From assembly GCF_013033355.1 (NCBI RefSeq), contig NZ_WQDY01000002.1, positions 487,297-551,296 on the forward strand: DNA of 64,000 nt, given 5' to 3'. The notes under the pieces are model-generated. The model saw only the letters and a list, made by a program, of their open reading frames with translations, made no database searches and was not told the origin of the DNA. Below are positions 55,348 through 64,000 of this stretch, in pieces; the first letter of the stretch is position 1, and the number at the start of each line of letters is the position of its first letter. The position numbers and the translations under genes are program-made. The stretch is from Ruegeria lacuscaerulensis. GTDB lineage: Bacteria > Pseudomonadota > Alphaproteobacteria > Rhodobacterales > Rhodobacteraceae.

Positions 55348-56036
55348 TGCAAGCCGCCACATATCTGGACCAGATCAAAACATTTTCGGACACTGAGCGC
55401 GCGCAGCAGGCCGCCGCCTATCACAAGGCGGACCGTCCCTATCTGGGCGTGCCCAATCCGGTTCTGAATGATTTGACCAAAAGCTGGCGACAAGAACTGG
55501 TTGTGTCGGATCGCGTCGCTCTGGCAGATGCGCTTTGGCAGACGAATATTCACGAAGCCCGTATTGCTGCCGCGAAATTACTTACACAAGCGCGCATCCG
55601 ATCAGACGACGCGGTTTGGGACTTGCTGCAAAGCTGGTTGCCCGACTTCGACGCATGGGCGATCGCCGATCATGCTTGCATGGCGATGCAAAAACGCCTT
55701 TCCGCAGAGCCATCCCGGCTGGATCAGGTCGAAGCATGGACGACCTCCGAGCATATGTGGACGCGCCGCGCGGTTTTGGTGGCCACTTTGCCATGGACCA
55801 AGCAAAACCACCCCAAAGTCGATGATCTGCACCGCCGCGACCGCATTCTGAAATGGGCCGCAGGCTATGTCCCGGATCGGGAGTGGTTCATACAAAAGGC
55901 AATCGCATGGTGGTTGCGTGATCTGTCGAAACACGATGAACCCAGGGTCGTTGCCTTTCTGGACGCGCACGGAGAAGCAATGAAGCCCTTTGCCCGTCGC
56001 GAAGCGGGGAAATACCTCAGGGGTCAGTTGGAATAG
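55344..56036 (+). CDS. DNA alkylation repair-like protein (AlkD family)
   Basis: 230 residues; ATG 55344 overlaps the glmS stop (ATGATG, so 55347 is an alternative). HEAT-repeat-like helices with YLGVPNPVLNDLTKSW, WLPDFDAWAIADHACMAM, WTTSEHMWTRRAVLVATLPW and FIQKAIAWWLRDLSKHDEP are characteristic of the AlkD/YtgP family that flips or excises alkylated bases. A role in DNA repair is a family-based inference. It converges with the lipoprotein gene; the two stops overlap by 13 bases. Confidence 0.85.
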   Translation: MMQAATYLDQIKTFSDTERAQQAAAYHKADRPYLGVPNPVLNDLTKSWRQELVVSDRVALADALWQTNIHEARIAAAKLLTQARIRSDDAVWDLLQSWLPDFDAWAIADHACMAMQKRLSAEPSRLDQVEAWTTSEHMWTRRAVLVATLPWTKQNHPKVDDLHRRDRILKWAAGYVPDREWFIQKAIAWWLRDLSKHDEPRVVAFLDAHGEAMKPFARREAGKYLRGQLE

Positions 56037-56458
56037 ACTTCCAACTCGACTAATTCGTCAAACGGCAGCAACAAAGCTCGCATGGCATCCAGAGACAACT
56101 GGCTGCCCCCACCTTCCGGTCCCGGTGAGGGAACCAGAGTGATGTAGGCTTGTGCCCCGGTGCGTGGAACGACCACCCGTCCGGTAAACTCGGTATCGAC
56201 CAGAGGTGTGCGCAACCACCGGCCCGGCGTAGTCGGATCGCCTAAACTGGCAATGGTCGTTTTCGCCCCAAGCCACCCAGCGGCAGTCGCGGGCAAAGGC
56301 TCGTCGTCGGCTGTTGCCTCTTCGACTTGGGTTTCATCTGCCGAAACGGGTTCAGGCTGGGCAGTGGCATCGCCACGCTTCAACAAACGATCGGACGTCG
56401 ACCGAACCGTCTCGCATCCTGCCAGGAAAACACAGAAAACCAAAAGCGCATATTTCAT
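56024..56458 (-). CDS. Small lipoprotein of unknown function
   Basis: 144 residues with a lipobox (FCVFLAGC, Cys15 expected lipidated). An acidic Glu/Ala-rich linker (about 30-60) precedes a domain with AAGWLGAKTTIASLGDPTTP and TGRVVVPRTGAQAYI. No family with known function is recognised. It is divergent from moaA and overlaps the AlkD-like gene at the 3' end. Confidence 0.7.
   Translation of the reverse strand: MKYALLVFCVFLAGCETVRSTSDRLLKRGDATAQPEPVSADETQVEEATADDEPLPATAAGWLGAKTTIASLGDPTTPGRWLRTPLVDTEFTGRVVVPRTGAQAYITLVPSPGPEGGGSQLSLDAMRALLLPFDELVELEVYSN
56026..56046. repeat. 8-bp inverted repeat across convergent gene ends
   Basis: AGTTGGAA (56026-56033), loop TAGAC, TTCCAACT (56039-56046). 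It lies across the overlapping 3' ends of the AlkD-like and lipoprotein genes. It could be a bidirectional hairpin, but it has no T-run. Confidence 0.4.
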
Positions 56459-56548
56459 CCCTGAACCCTATCGTCCTGCGCGCATCTGCACCAGCGCAAA
56501 GCGCAGTTCGCCCTTGCCGCAGGCCCTGCGCCGCTTTAGTTAAGAACC

Positions 56549-57556
56549 ATGACAGCTCCACTTATCGACCCGTTCGCTCGTGCCATCACTTACCTCCGCG
56601 TTTCCGTCACGGATCGCTGTGATTTCCGCTGCGTATACTGCATGTCCGAGGACATGAAATTCCTACCCAAAAAAGACCTGCTCACGCTCGAGGAATTGGA
56701 CCGCATGTGTTCGACCTTCGTGAACATGGGGGTAGAAAAATTGCGCATCACCGGGGGTGAGCCGCTTGTACGCCGCAACATCATGACGTTTTTCAACGCC
56801 ATGACCCGCCATCTGGATAGCGGAGCGCTGAAGGAGCTGACCCTGACCACAAATGGCTCGCAGCTGCATCGCTTTTCGGAAGACCTCTATGCTGCGGGCG
56901 TGCGCCGGGTGAATATCTCGTTGGATACGCTGGACGAAGACAAGTTCGCGCAGATCACTCGCTGGGGACGCCTCAAACAGGTGCTGAACGGCATTGATGC
57001 CGCGCAAAAGGCCGGGCTGCGGATCAAGATCAACGCTGTGGCCCTGAAGGGCTTCAACGAGGAAGAACTGCCGACCATTACAAAATGGTGCGCCGAGCGC
57101 GATATGGACCTGACATGGATTGAGGTCATGCCGATGGGCGATATCGGCAACGAAGACCGCCTGGATCAGTACTGGTCCCTGAAAGACGTGCGCAAGGAAT
57201 ACGAAAACCACTATACCGTGACTGATCTTGCCGAACGCACCGGCGGACCCGCTCGCTATGTGCGGCTGGAAGAAACGGATCAAAAAATCGGCTTTATCAC
57301 GCCCATGTCGCATAACTTCTGCGAAAGCTGCAACCGCGTGCGCCTGACCTGTACCGGCGAGCTGTTTATGTGCCTTGGACAAGAAGATATGGCGGACCTG
57401 CGCGGCGCTTTGCGTGACCATCCGGACACCGAGCAACCACTTGAAGAGGCGATCCGCGCAGCGATCAACCTCAAACCCAAAGGGCACGACTTCGACTACT
57501 CCCGCCAGGCGGTGGACGGCAAGATGAGCCGACACATGAGCCATACCGGCGGCTGA
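56549..57556 (+). CDS. moaA: GTP 3',8-cyclase (molybdopterin synthesis)
   Basis: 335 residues. The radical SAM cluster is in RCDFRCVYC (Cys24, Cys28, Cys31), the second [4Fe-4S] is in [19 protein letters not shown], and the C terminus ends in the conserved HTGG double glycine used in GTP binding. It makes the precursor of cyclic pyranopterin monophosphate with MoaC. It is followed one base later by waaA. Confidence 0.97.
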   Translation: MTAPLIDPFARAITYLRVSVTDRCDFRCVYCMSEDMKFLPKKDLLTLEELDRMCSTFVNMGVEKLRITGGEPLVRRNIMTFFNAMTRHLDSGALKELTLTTNGSQLHRFSEDLYAAGVRRVNISLDTLDEDKFAQITRWGRLKQVLNGIDAAQKAGLRIKINAVALKGFNEEELPTITKWCAERDMDLTWIEVMPMGDIGNEDRLDQYWSLKDVRKEYENHYTVTDLAERTGGPARYVRLEETDQKIGFITPMSHNFCESCNRVRLTCTGELFMCLGQEDMADLRGALRDHPDTEQPLEEAIRAAINLKPKGHDFDYSRQAVDGKMSRHMSHTGG

Positions 57557-57557
57557 C

Positions 57558-58880
57558 GTGCCTGCCCCTGTTGACCGACCGACACTGCTCTACCACCTGT
57601 ATTGCAGCCTAGCCGCAGTTGCGGCACCGTTTGTCTGGCGGGCAGTTCGCAAAAAGCTGCTTGCTGCTGACGTTCCAACACTTCGTCAGCATGAACGCCT
57701 CGGCCATGCCAGCCAGCGACGGCCAAAGGGGCAACTCATTTGGTTCCACGCAGCAAGCGTGGGTGAGACTTTGTCGGTCATCAGCCTCATAAAACGCTTA
57801 GGCGAACGACTGCCAAGCGCCGAGTTTCTGATCACATCGGGCACGCCGACTTCGGCTTCGTTGATTGAAAAGCGGATGCCGCCCCGCACGCGTCACCAAT
57901 ACCCCCCGCTTGACGCCGGCGGCCCAGTGAAGCGTTTTCTTAACCATTGGCGCCCCGATGCGGGCATCTTTGTCGAAAGTGAGATCTGGCCACAACTGAT
58001 AATCGAGGCTGGAAAACGCGAAATCCCACTGGCCCTTCTGAATGCGCGCCTGTCAGATAAATCAGTAGCAAGTTGGAAAAAGCGGCCTAAAACAGCGCGA
58101 TTCATTCTGAATCACTTCCGCCTTTTCCTGACCCAGAATGATCGGACTGCGCAAAACCTGATCCAGATGGGCGCGCCGGAAACACGCGTGCAACCCGGAA
58201 CCAACCTCAAAGCGATGTCCGACCCGCTGCCGGTAGATCAAGCAACCCTGGGCGATATGAAAGCCCAGATCGCTGACCGCCCCGTCTGGATTGCCAGTTC
58301 CACCCATGCCGGTGAAGAAGAGACCGTTCTGGCCGCCCATGCCGAATTGTTGAAACACTGGCCCGATCTGCTTCTGCTGTTGATTCCCCGCCATCCCGAA
58401 CGCCGCGGCGACGTTGCTGAGCTGATCGACCAGACCGGACAAAAAGCCGCCTTTCGGTCCGCTAATGACCAGATCACCCCCGAAACTCAGGTCTATGTGG
58501 CCGACACGCTGGGCGAAACCGGCACATGGTACGCGCTCTGCCCCATCGTCTTTCTGGGCGGCTCGCTGCGCGAGATCGGAGGCCACAACCCGTTCGAACC
58601 CGCACAGGCGGGCGCTGCCGTGATCACCGGCCCTGGCTATTTCAACTTCGCGGAAACCTTCGCCCCCCTGATCGAAACCGGCGGCGCGATACAGGTCCAG
58701 TCCGCACCCGACCTGACCGCAGCCGTCACCGAATGGTTGTCCGATCCGACTGCGCTGACCACTGCCCGCAAGGCCGCGCAATCCTGCGTCAACACCCAGA
58801 AAAATGCGCTGAGCGCTATCGTTGACACTCTCTGCGATCAACTTGAACTGGGCGCGCAGGATCACTCTTCATCTGACTAA
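57558..58880 (+). CDS. waaA: 3-deoxy-D-manno-octulosonic-acid transferase
   Basis: 440 residues from GTG 57558. The GT-B glycosyltransferase marks include WFHAASVGETLSVISLIKRL (catalytic region), PLDAGGPVKRFLNHWRPDAG, FVESEIWPQLIIEAGKREIP and the later SLREIGGHNPFEPAQAGAAV. It transfers Kdo to lipid A precursor at the inner membrane. It follows moaA directly, as in many alphaproteobacteria. Confidence 0.94.
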   Translation: MPAPVDRPTLLYHLYCSLAAVAAPFVWRAVRKKLLAADVPTLRQHERLGHASQRRPKGQLIWFHAASVGETLSVISLIKRLGERLPSAEFLITSGTPTSASLIEKRMPPRTRHQYPPLDAGGPVKRFLNHWRPDAGIFVESEIWPQLIIEAGKREIPLALLNARLSDKSVASWKKRPKTARFILNHFRLFLTQNDRTAQNLIQMGAPETRVQPGTNLKAMSDPLPVDQATLGDMKAQIADRPVWIASSTHAGEEETVLAAHAELLKHWPDLLLLLIPRHPERRGDVAELIDQTGQKAAFRSANDQITPETQVYVADTLGETGTWYALCPIVFLGGSLREIGGHNPFEPAQAGAAVITGPGYFNFAETFAPLIETGGAIQVQSAPDLTAAVTEWLSDPTALTTARKAAQSCVNTQKNALSAIVDTLCDQLELGAQDHSSSD

Positions 58881-58896
58881 AAATATCTCGGGGAGC

Positions 58897-58916
58897 GCGA
58901 GGGGCTGGCCCCTCGC
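58897..58916. terminator. Hairpin between convergent waaA and M20 genes
   Basis: GCGAGGGG (58897-58904), CTGG, CCCCTCGC (58909-58916): an 8-bp perfect stem 17 bases after the waaA stop and 12 bases before the end of the M20 gene. No T-run. The sequence AAATATCTCGGGGAGCGCG just before the stem resembles a short intergenic repeat common in this bacterial family, as far as memory allows. Confidence 0.5.
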
Positions 58917-58928
58917 TGCCGCAAACGG

Positions 58929-60092
58929 TCAAGCCGATGGCATCCTCTGTTCAACGATTTCTGCCCACCAGCTGCATCCGGCTGGGATCGCCTCGTCATT
59001 GAAGTTGTATTCCGGGTGGTGCACCGCAGCAGTGTCGCCGTTGCCCAACAAAATATACGCCCCCGGACGCTCTTCCAGCATGAAGGCGAAGTCTTCTCCG
59101 CCCATAATCAAGGGTGCGTCATCGCAGTCGCCAGAAACCGACCGTGCGACCTCGGCAGCAAAATCCGTCTGCTCATCACTGTTAACCATCACCGGATATC
59201 CCCGGTAATAGGTCACGTCTACAGCCCCGCCAAAGGTCGCAGCGACCCCGTTACAAATCTCGCCAATCCGTTTTTCCGCCAGATCGCGCATGTCAGCACT
59301 CATCGTGCGCACTGTACCGCGCAGTTTGACAGTTTGCGGGATCACGTTGAAGGCGGTTGAAGAAGTTTCAAACGAGGTAACCGACACCACCACCTGATCG
59401 ACCGGATCTGCATTGCGCGCCGCAATCGTCTGCAGCGCCAAGACCGCCTGCGCGGCCATAACAGTCGTGTCCACGGTCTCATGCGGTTTGGCTGCGTGGC
59501 CACCCTTGCCTTCAAAAACGATATCGAACTGATCCGTCGCAGCAAAAAACGCACCCGGGCGAATGGAGAAGCTGCCCACAGGGCGGCCGGGCCAGTTGTG
59601 CATCCCATAGACCTCTTGAATGCCCCAACGGTCCATCATCCCGTCTTCGCACATCTCGCGACCGCCGCCGCCGCCTTCTTCAGCGGGCTGGAAGATCACC
59701 ACGACAGTACCATCGAAATTGCGCGTTTCGGACAGGTATTTGGCCGCGCCCAACAGCATCGCCGTATGTCCATCATGACCACAAGCATGCATTGCGCCCT
59801 CGGTCTTCGAGGCATAGTCAAGCCCAGTTGCCTCAAGGATCGGCAAAGCGTCCATGTCAGCGCGCAACCCGATGACCTTGCCCTTGGTATCCGCTTTGCC
59901 CTTGATCACACCGACAACACCGGTCCGGCCGATCCCGGTCACAACCTCATCGCACCCGAATTCAGCCAGTTTTTCAGCGACCAATGCACTGGTCCGATGA
60001 GTTTCGAACAGGATCTCAGGATGCTGGTGGATATCCCGCCGCCATTCGGTGATTTCACTTTGCAATTCGGCGAAGCGGTTTTTGATCGGCAT
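58929..60092 (-). CDS. M20-family amidohydrolase/aminoacylase
   Basis: 387 residues. M20D metal-ligand marks are ACGHDGHTAMLLGAAKY (two metal histidines), FQPAEEGGGGGREM (glutamates) and MHNWPGRPVG, and a late ALIMGGEDFAFMLEERP-like motif. The dimerisation domain sits between (about 180-290). It hydrolyses N-acylated amino acids or a related amide; the substrate is unassigned. The MFS gene lies just upstream, 14 bases. Confidence 0.9.
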   Translation of the reverse strand: MPIKNRFAELQSEITEWRRDIHQHPEILFETHRTSALVAEKLAEFGCDEVVTGIGRTGVVGVIKGKADTKGKVIGLRADMDALPILEATGLDYASKTEGAMHACGHDGHTAMLLGAAKYLSETRNFDGTVVVIFQPAEEGGGGGREMCEDGMMDRWGIQEVYGMHNWPGRPVGSFSIRPGAFFAATDQFDIVFEGKGGHAAKPHETVDTTVMAAQAVLALQTIAARNADPVDQVVVSVTSFETSSTAFNVIPQTVKLRGTVRTMSADMRDLAEKRIGEICNGVAATFGGAVDVTYYRGYPVMVNSDEQTDFAAEVARSVSGDCDDAPLIMGGEDFAFMLEERPGAYILLGNGDTAAVHHPEYNFNDEAIPAGCSWWAEIVEQRMPSA

Positions 60093-60106
60093 GTGTTTCT
60101 CCCGGT

Positions 60107-61255
60107 TCAGTTATTTATTGTGCTGGCGGGACGCAAGGCCCCTGACAACAAGACGATCAGCACCGCCAGCGGTAGCAGAGCAGTAAACGCCAGACGCAAT
60201 GTAAGCATCTCTGCCAAAAACCCAATAAGCGGAGGGCCAATGAGCAACCCGCCATAGCCCAGCGTTGCCACACTTGCGATGGCTTGCCCGGGCGGCACGT
60301 CAGGGTCGTTGGCTGCTCGACTGAAAGCCAATGGCATGATCACCGCATATCCAATCCCCATCAAGGCGAATCCAGACAGCGCTATTGTAGCCTCGGAGGC
60401 GGTCACAACTCCTAGCACCCCTAGTGCCGCGCATATCCCGCCAAATCGAGCTGTAGCGGCTGGACCAAAACGTGAAATGACGACCCCTCCGGCCAGACGA
60501 AAGGCGACCATCGTCACCGAGAACACGGCGTATCCCAGTGCCGCGACGCTTTCTGCGGCACCTGTTACGTCCCTTAGAAAAATCGCGCTCCAATCCGCCA
60601 CTGCTCCTTCGCCCAATGCGCCACACAACGCCGTAAAGCCGACCAGAACCAATGCCCCGGATGGCAGCGCAAAGACCTTACCACTTGAGCTTTCGGTACG
60701 ACGTGACGTCCAACGCACCATGGACAACGCCAAAGCCAACCCCACAACAACACCCCCTGCCAATAGAAAGTGTTGCATAACCGTCAACTCAAGTTGAACC
60801 GCTCCGTAGCCACTGAGCGCACCAAGACCTGCGCCCAGACTCCACATCGCGTGAAACGAAGACATCACAGGTTTGTCGTAAGCCTGCTCGACCTCGGCGG
60901 CCCAGGCGTTCATGGCAACATCCATCGACCCGTGAAACGCGCCGAAGACAAACAGAAATGCCGCTAGTGACCAGAAGCCATTCGCAAAGGCCAACAGGAT
61001 CAGCGACAGCGTATACAAAACGGCAATCACCCTCGTGATTGCCACCGCACCGAACCTGTCGGTCAGTCGGCCTGTCACGGGAAAGGAACACACCGCCCCC
61101 GCAGCCATGAATAACAGGCCAAGCCCCAATGCCTCATGCGTGAGGTCCAGCCGGTCCCGCACGGCAGGAATACGAGAGGCCCAGATGCCAAACAAAGCAC
61201 CGTTCAGAATGAACATGGCGGCAACGGCTCGCCAAGCGGTTACGATGCCAATCAC
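60107..61255 (-). CDS. MFS transporter
   Basis: 382 residues, about 12 membrane helices, with an N-terminal FGIWASRIPAVRDRLDLTHE, the MFS loop GRLTDRFGAVAITR and a mid-loop WTSRRTESSSG. It looks like the YbjJ-type branch. The gene lies 14 bases upstream of the M20 amidohydrolase on the same strand, so the pair may import and cleave an acylated amino acid. That pairing is inference. Confidence 0.87.
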   Translation of the reverse strand: MIGIVTAWRAVAAMFILNGALFGIWASRIPAVRDRLDLTHEALGLGLLFMAAGAVCSFPVTGRLTDRFGAVAITRVIAVLYTLSLILLAFANGFWSLAAFLFVFGAFHGSMDVAMNAWAAEVEQAYDKPVMSSFHAMWSLGAGLGALSGYGAVQLELTVMQHFLLAGGVVVGLALALSMVRWTSRRTESSSGKVFALPSGALVLVGFTALCGALGEGAVADWSAIFLRDVTGAAESVAALGYAVFSVTMVAFRLAGGVVISRFGPAATARFGGICAALGVLGVVTASEATIALSGFALMGIGYAVIMPLAFSRAANDPDVPPGQAIASVATLGYGGLLIGPPLIGFLAEMLTLRLAFTALLPLAVLIVLLSGALRPASTINN

Positions 61256-61321
61256 GCAATCCCCTTTCCGCAGTTCAACCCCGCCAGTACTACAGGCGTG
61301 GGGCGGATTGGCAATCGGCGA

Positions 61322-62599
61322 CTATTCCAACCGCTTGCGGATCCTTCGCACAGCCACCCAGACTGCCAGAACAACTGGAACGGTCACTGCAGCTGTCAGC
61401 ATCCCCTTGCTGATCCCGGCCTTGGTCAATGGGTACAAAAGATAGCTGGCCAGCGACACGGCGTAATAACTGATGGCAACAACCGACAAGCCCTCGACCG
61501 TGTGTTGTAACCGCAGGGCCAGATCGGCGCGGCGGTCCATGCTTTCCAGCAACGCCTGATTCTGCGCGCTTCGTTCGACATCCACACGGGTTCGCAACAA
61601 CTCTCCTGCACGAATGGCCCGATCGGACAGAGCTTGCAGACGACGTTCTGTGGACTTCACAGTACGCATTGCGGGATCGTAGCGACGCATCATGAAATCG
61701 GCAAAGCTCTGGCGGCCCTCGAACCGTTCCTCGCGCAAAACCTCGATCCGCTGGTTTACAATGGCTTCATATGCTCCAGTCGCACCAAACCGAAACGAAC
61801 ATTGCGCCGAAAGAGTTTCAAGCTGGGTCGAGGTATGCAGCAGATCGGGCAACAACTCATCCGGATGAGCCGAGTTGTCTGTCATTTGCCGCATCAACCG
61901 TGTCAGTTTCCCGTCCAGTTCGCCAATGCGGGGCGTCAATTCCTTGACCCGGGCAAATCCCAACATCGACATTGCCTTGTAGGTCTCAATCTCACACATA
62001 CGCTGAATGATGCGCCCTATCCTGCGTTGGCCTGTACCTTTCGAGATAAACAACGCGAATCTCATATGCCCGGCTGGGTCGATGCGAAAATCGCTGGCGC
62101 AAATGGCGGTATTGTCCAGCATACGAGATACCGCAAGGCTCTCGGGCTCGAACCAATCCGCCAAAGCAGATTTCACCGTACCATCATCCGCACGGTCAAT
62201 CACACGGATCATCGCCGAAGTCACGCGCTGACCGGGGCTGGCGGCCAGCCAGTCCTGCGGGAATACTTCAAAATCGGCGGGGTTAAACGGGCGGTCACTG
62301 ACATTCTGCGTGATCGCAGTATAGGTGACAAATTCCGTGTGCTGCTCCCACTTCAGCCAATGACGGCCGATCTGCCCGGCAAAATGCGTGGCAGCAGGCT
62401 GCGGGTGCTGTGCACCGTGGCGGTCCAGCAAATTCACAAGATGCGCCATATCCTCTTGGCGATCCCGCCCGACAGCGACTTCCGATTTCTTGATCGCCAG
62501 AAACGCGACCGTGCACGGACTGTTCGCCACAGGAAATGGTCGGGCGTGCAGCTCATTGGCCAATGCGTATCGCAGTGGATGGTCGTCAATCGGTGTCAT
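61322..62599 (-). CDS. DUF3422 family membrane protein
   Basis: 425 residues. The N-terminal HPLRYALANELHARPF and C-terminal membrane segments (VVAISYYAVSLASYLLYPL and KGMLTAAVTVPVVLAVWVAV), preceded by a long coiled helical region (about 230-360 with RRLQALSDRAIRAGELLRTR), match DUF3422. It should be an inner-membrane protein with a large cytoplasmic part. Function is unknown. Confidence 0.88.
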   Translation of the reverse strand: MTPIDDHPLRYALANELHARPFPVANSPCTVAFLAIKKSEVAVGRDRQEDMAHLVNLLDRHGAQHPQPAATHFAGQIGRHWLKWEQHTEFVTYTAITQNVSDRPFNPADFEVFPQDWLAASPGQRVTSAMIRVIDRADDGTVKSALADWFEPESLAVSRMLDNTAICASDFRIDPAGHMRFALFISKGTGQRRIGRIIQRMCEIETYKAMSMLGFARVKELTPRIGELDGKLTRLMRQMTDNSAHPDELLPDLLHTSTQLETLSAQCSFRFGATGAYEAIVNQRIEVLREERFEGRQSFADFMMRRYDPAMRTVKSTERRLQALSDRAIRAGELLRTRVDVERSAQNQALLESMDRRADLALRLQHTVEGLSVVAISYYAVSLASYLLYPLTKAGISKGMLTAAVTVPVVLAVWVAVRRIRKRLE

Positions 62600-62706
62600 T
62601 TAGGGCTCCGTCTCATCCGACGCACTATACGACACAATTTTCCAACATCAATTATCTTTTTATTTCATATACTTACGTGAATGCAATGGTATACACTGGA
62701 CCTATC

Positions 62707-63063
62707 TCATTGATTTGGTTGCCACAGCTCGATGGGATTGCCTTCAGGATCGTGGATCCGGGCAAAAAGCCCCACCTCACTGTTCCATTCCGGGTTGGTC
62801 TCAACAGCGATTCCCGCATCCTCCAACTGGGCCGTCATTGCAGCCAGATCATCGACCCTAAAGTTAATCATCCACTGTTGCTCAAGCCTGCCAAAATACT
62901 CAGTTTCCTGCGCAAATGGCGCAAAGACAGTATAGCCTTCACGCTGTTTCCACGGCAGAGGGTTAAGCTGGTTTACGCCCAGATGCTTTTCGTACCATGC
63001 GGCCAAAGCTTTGGGGTTTTCGGCACGAAAAAACACACCGCCAATTCCGTTTACAGTCTCCAT
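62707..63063 (-). CDS. VOC-family (glyoxalase-like) protein
   Basis: 118 residues from ATG 63063, which has AGGAGG seven bases upstream. Two babbab repeats are suggested by GIGGVFFRAENPKALAAWYE and ARIHDPEGNPIELWQP; the C-terminal DPEGNPIELWQ carries the conserved metal-ligand Glu. The substrate (glyoxalase, dioxygenase or resistance) is not assignable. Confidence 0.85.
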   Translation of the reverse strand: METVNGIGGVFFRAENPKALAAWYEKHLGVNQLNPLPWKQREGYTVFAPFAQETEYFGRLEQQWMINFRVDDLAAMTAQLEDAGIAVETNPEWNSEVGLFARIHDPEGNPIELWQPNQ

Positions 63064-63104
63064 GGGATACCTCCTGATGTTCAACCTACCGCGAAACGCG
63101 GAAA

Positions 63105-63127
63105 GGCGCCCGTTTGGGCGCCTTTTT
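63105..63127 (-). terminator. Hairpin between pntB and the VOC gene
   Basis: GGCGCCC (63105-63111), GTTT, GGGCGCC (63116-63122), flanked by AAA on the left and TTTTT on the right. On the minus strand it lies 20 bases after the pntB stop and would end the pnt transcript; the longer T-run is on the plus strand. Confidence 0.75.
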
Positions 63128-63146
63128 GAGTTTTATGTGCCTTGGA

Positions 63147-64000
63147 TCAGTCGATCATGGGCAGGAGCTTGTCCAGCGACTGCTTGGCGTCGCCATAGAA
63201 CATGCGGGTGTTTTCCTTGAAGAACAGCGGGTTTTCGATGCCCGAATATCCCGTGCCCTGACCACGCTTGGACACAAACACCTGCTTGGCCTTCCAGCAC
63301 TCCAGAACCGGCATCCCGGCGATGGGGCTGTTGGGATCTTCCTGCGCCGCTGGGTTCACGATGTCGTTCGAGCCGATCACGATGGCCACATCCGTTTCCG
63401 GGAAGTCATCGTTGATCTCGTCCATCTCCAGCACGATGTCATAAGGCACTTTGGCCTCGGCCAGCAGCACGTTCATGTGACCCGGTAGACGACCGGCAAC
63501 GGGGTGGATCGCAAAACGCACCTCTTTGCCCTTGGAACGCAGCTTGCGGACCAGTTCGGAAACAGACTGCTGTGCCTGCGCCACCGCCATACCGTAGCCC
63601 GGAATGATGATCACGCTGTCCGCGTCGTTCAGAGCTGCGGCAACGCCATCGGCGTCAATCGCCACCTGCTCGCCCTCAACTTCCATCTGCGGACCCGAGG
63701 TGCCGCCAAAGCCGCCCAGGATCACGCTGACAAAGTGCCGGTTCATCGCCTTACACATGATGTAGGACAGGATCGCACCCGACGAGCCAACCAGCGCACC
63801 CACAACGATCAGCAGGTCGTTGCCGAGGCTGAAGCCAATGGCCGCTGCGGCCCAACCCGAATACGAGTTCAGCATCGACACAACCACCGGCATGTCCGCG
63901 CCACCGATGCCCATGATCAGGTGATAGCCGATGAACAGCGCCGCCAGTGTCATCAGGATCAGCGGGAACAGACCACCCGAGGCGGTGTACCAGATCAGGC
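63147..64000 (-). CDS. pntB: NAD(P) transhydrogenase subunit beta, partial
   Basis: The gene runs off the right edge of the window, so only the C-terminal part (about 284 residues) is here and its start is outside. Membrane helices precede the NADP(H)-binding domain III ([68 protein letters not shown]). PntB forms the membrane and NADP part of the proton-pumping transhydrogenase that makes NADPH. Confidence 0.96.
   Translation of the reverse strand, partial: LIWYTASGGLFPLILMTLAALFIGYHLIMGIGGADMPVVVSMLNSYSGWAAAAIGFSLGNDLLIVVGALVGSSGAILSYIMCKAMNRHFVSVILGGFGGTSGPQMEVEGEQVAIDADGVAAALNDADSVIIIPGYGMAVAQAQQSVSELVRKLRSKGKEVRFAIHPVAGRLPGHMNVLLAEAKVPYDIVLEMDEINDDFPETDVAIVIGSNDIVNPAAQEDPNSPIAGMPVLECWKAKQVFVSKRGQGTGYSGIENPLFFKENTRMFYGDAKQSLDKLLPMID

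Noticed and set aside
1..64000. CRISPR array
   Set aside because: No regularly spaced direct repeats of 25-40 bases were seen anywhere in the window.

Overview
The window looks like chromosomal DNA of a Rhodobacteraceae (Roseobacter-group) alphaproteobacterium. The evidence is the high GC content, the Paracoccus-type nuo operon with accessory reading frames between the subunit genes, and several small families typical of this family (DUF5333, DUF5337, DUF3572, DUF3422). Species cannot be named from the sequence alone.

Layout. 1-2800: the right end of what is probably a mobile element (DUF3489, DUF2924 and a serine recombinase in one overlapping unit), then a 375-base gene-free stretch rich in inverted TTCCCTG-type repeats that ends exactly at the 3' end of a tRNA-Ser(UGA). 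3000-10420: a forward block with a SPOR lipoprotein, a D,D-carboxypeptidase, tmk, holB, a TatD nuclease, a PhnP-like metallo-hydrolase, an AEC permease and a CbiX-type chelatase. 10430-16320: signalling and methyl transfer, with an H-NOX-like sensor and its diguanylate cyclase, an MttB-family methyltransferase, a HAD phosphatase, DUF3572 and a PleD-like diguanylate cyclase with a dead-looking receiver. 16320-18220: an ECF sigma factor locus (EF-hand protein, sigma, membrane anti-sigma candidate, Spy-like protein). 18410-22750: DUF983, NUDIX, RNase J, CoaX and BirA.

22800-40160: one very long minus-strand nuo operon encoding all 14 subunits of complex I (A,B,C,D,E,F,G,H,I,J,K,L,M,N). Seven to nine extra reading frames are threaded between them, several of 38-73 codons and mostly membrane-spanning. 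A clear intrinsic terminator follows nuoN. 40345-49978: leucine/isovalerate catabolism (isovaleryl-CoA dehydrogenase, acyl-CoA ligase, methylcrotonyl-CoA carboxylase beta and alpha, HMG-CoA lyase, methylglutaconyl-CoA hydratase). It is interrupted by an ompW gene and by two odd genes, a PD-(D/E)XK-like protein and an ASCH protein. 50135-58880: a DegT/StrS aminotransferase, phosphoglycolate phosphatase, glmU-glmS, an AlkD-like protein, moaA and waaA. 58929-64000: an M20 amidohydrolase, an MFS permease, DUF3422, a VOC protein and the 3' part of pntB, cut by the window edge.

The points most worth pursuing are: the H-NOX homologue lacking both the proximal heme histidine and the Y-x-S-x-R motif, although translationally coupled to an intact GGDEF enzyme; the undescribed small membrane proteins embedded in the nuo operon; the repeat-rich junction between the serine recombinase and tRNA-Ser; and the nuclease-fold-like gene inserted in the leucine operon.
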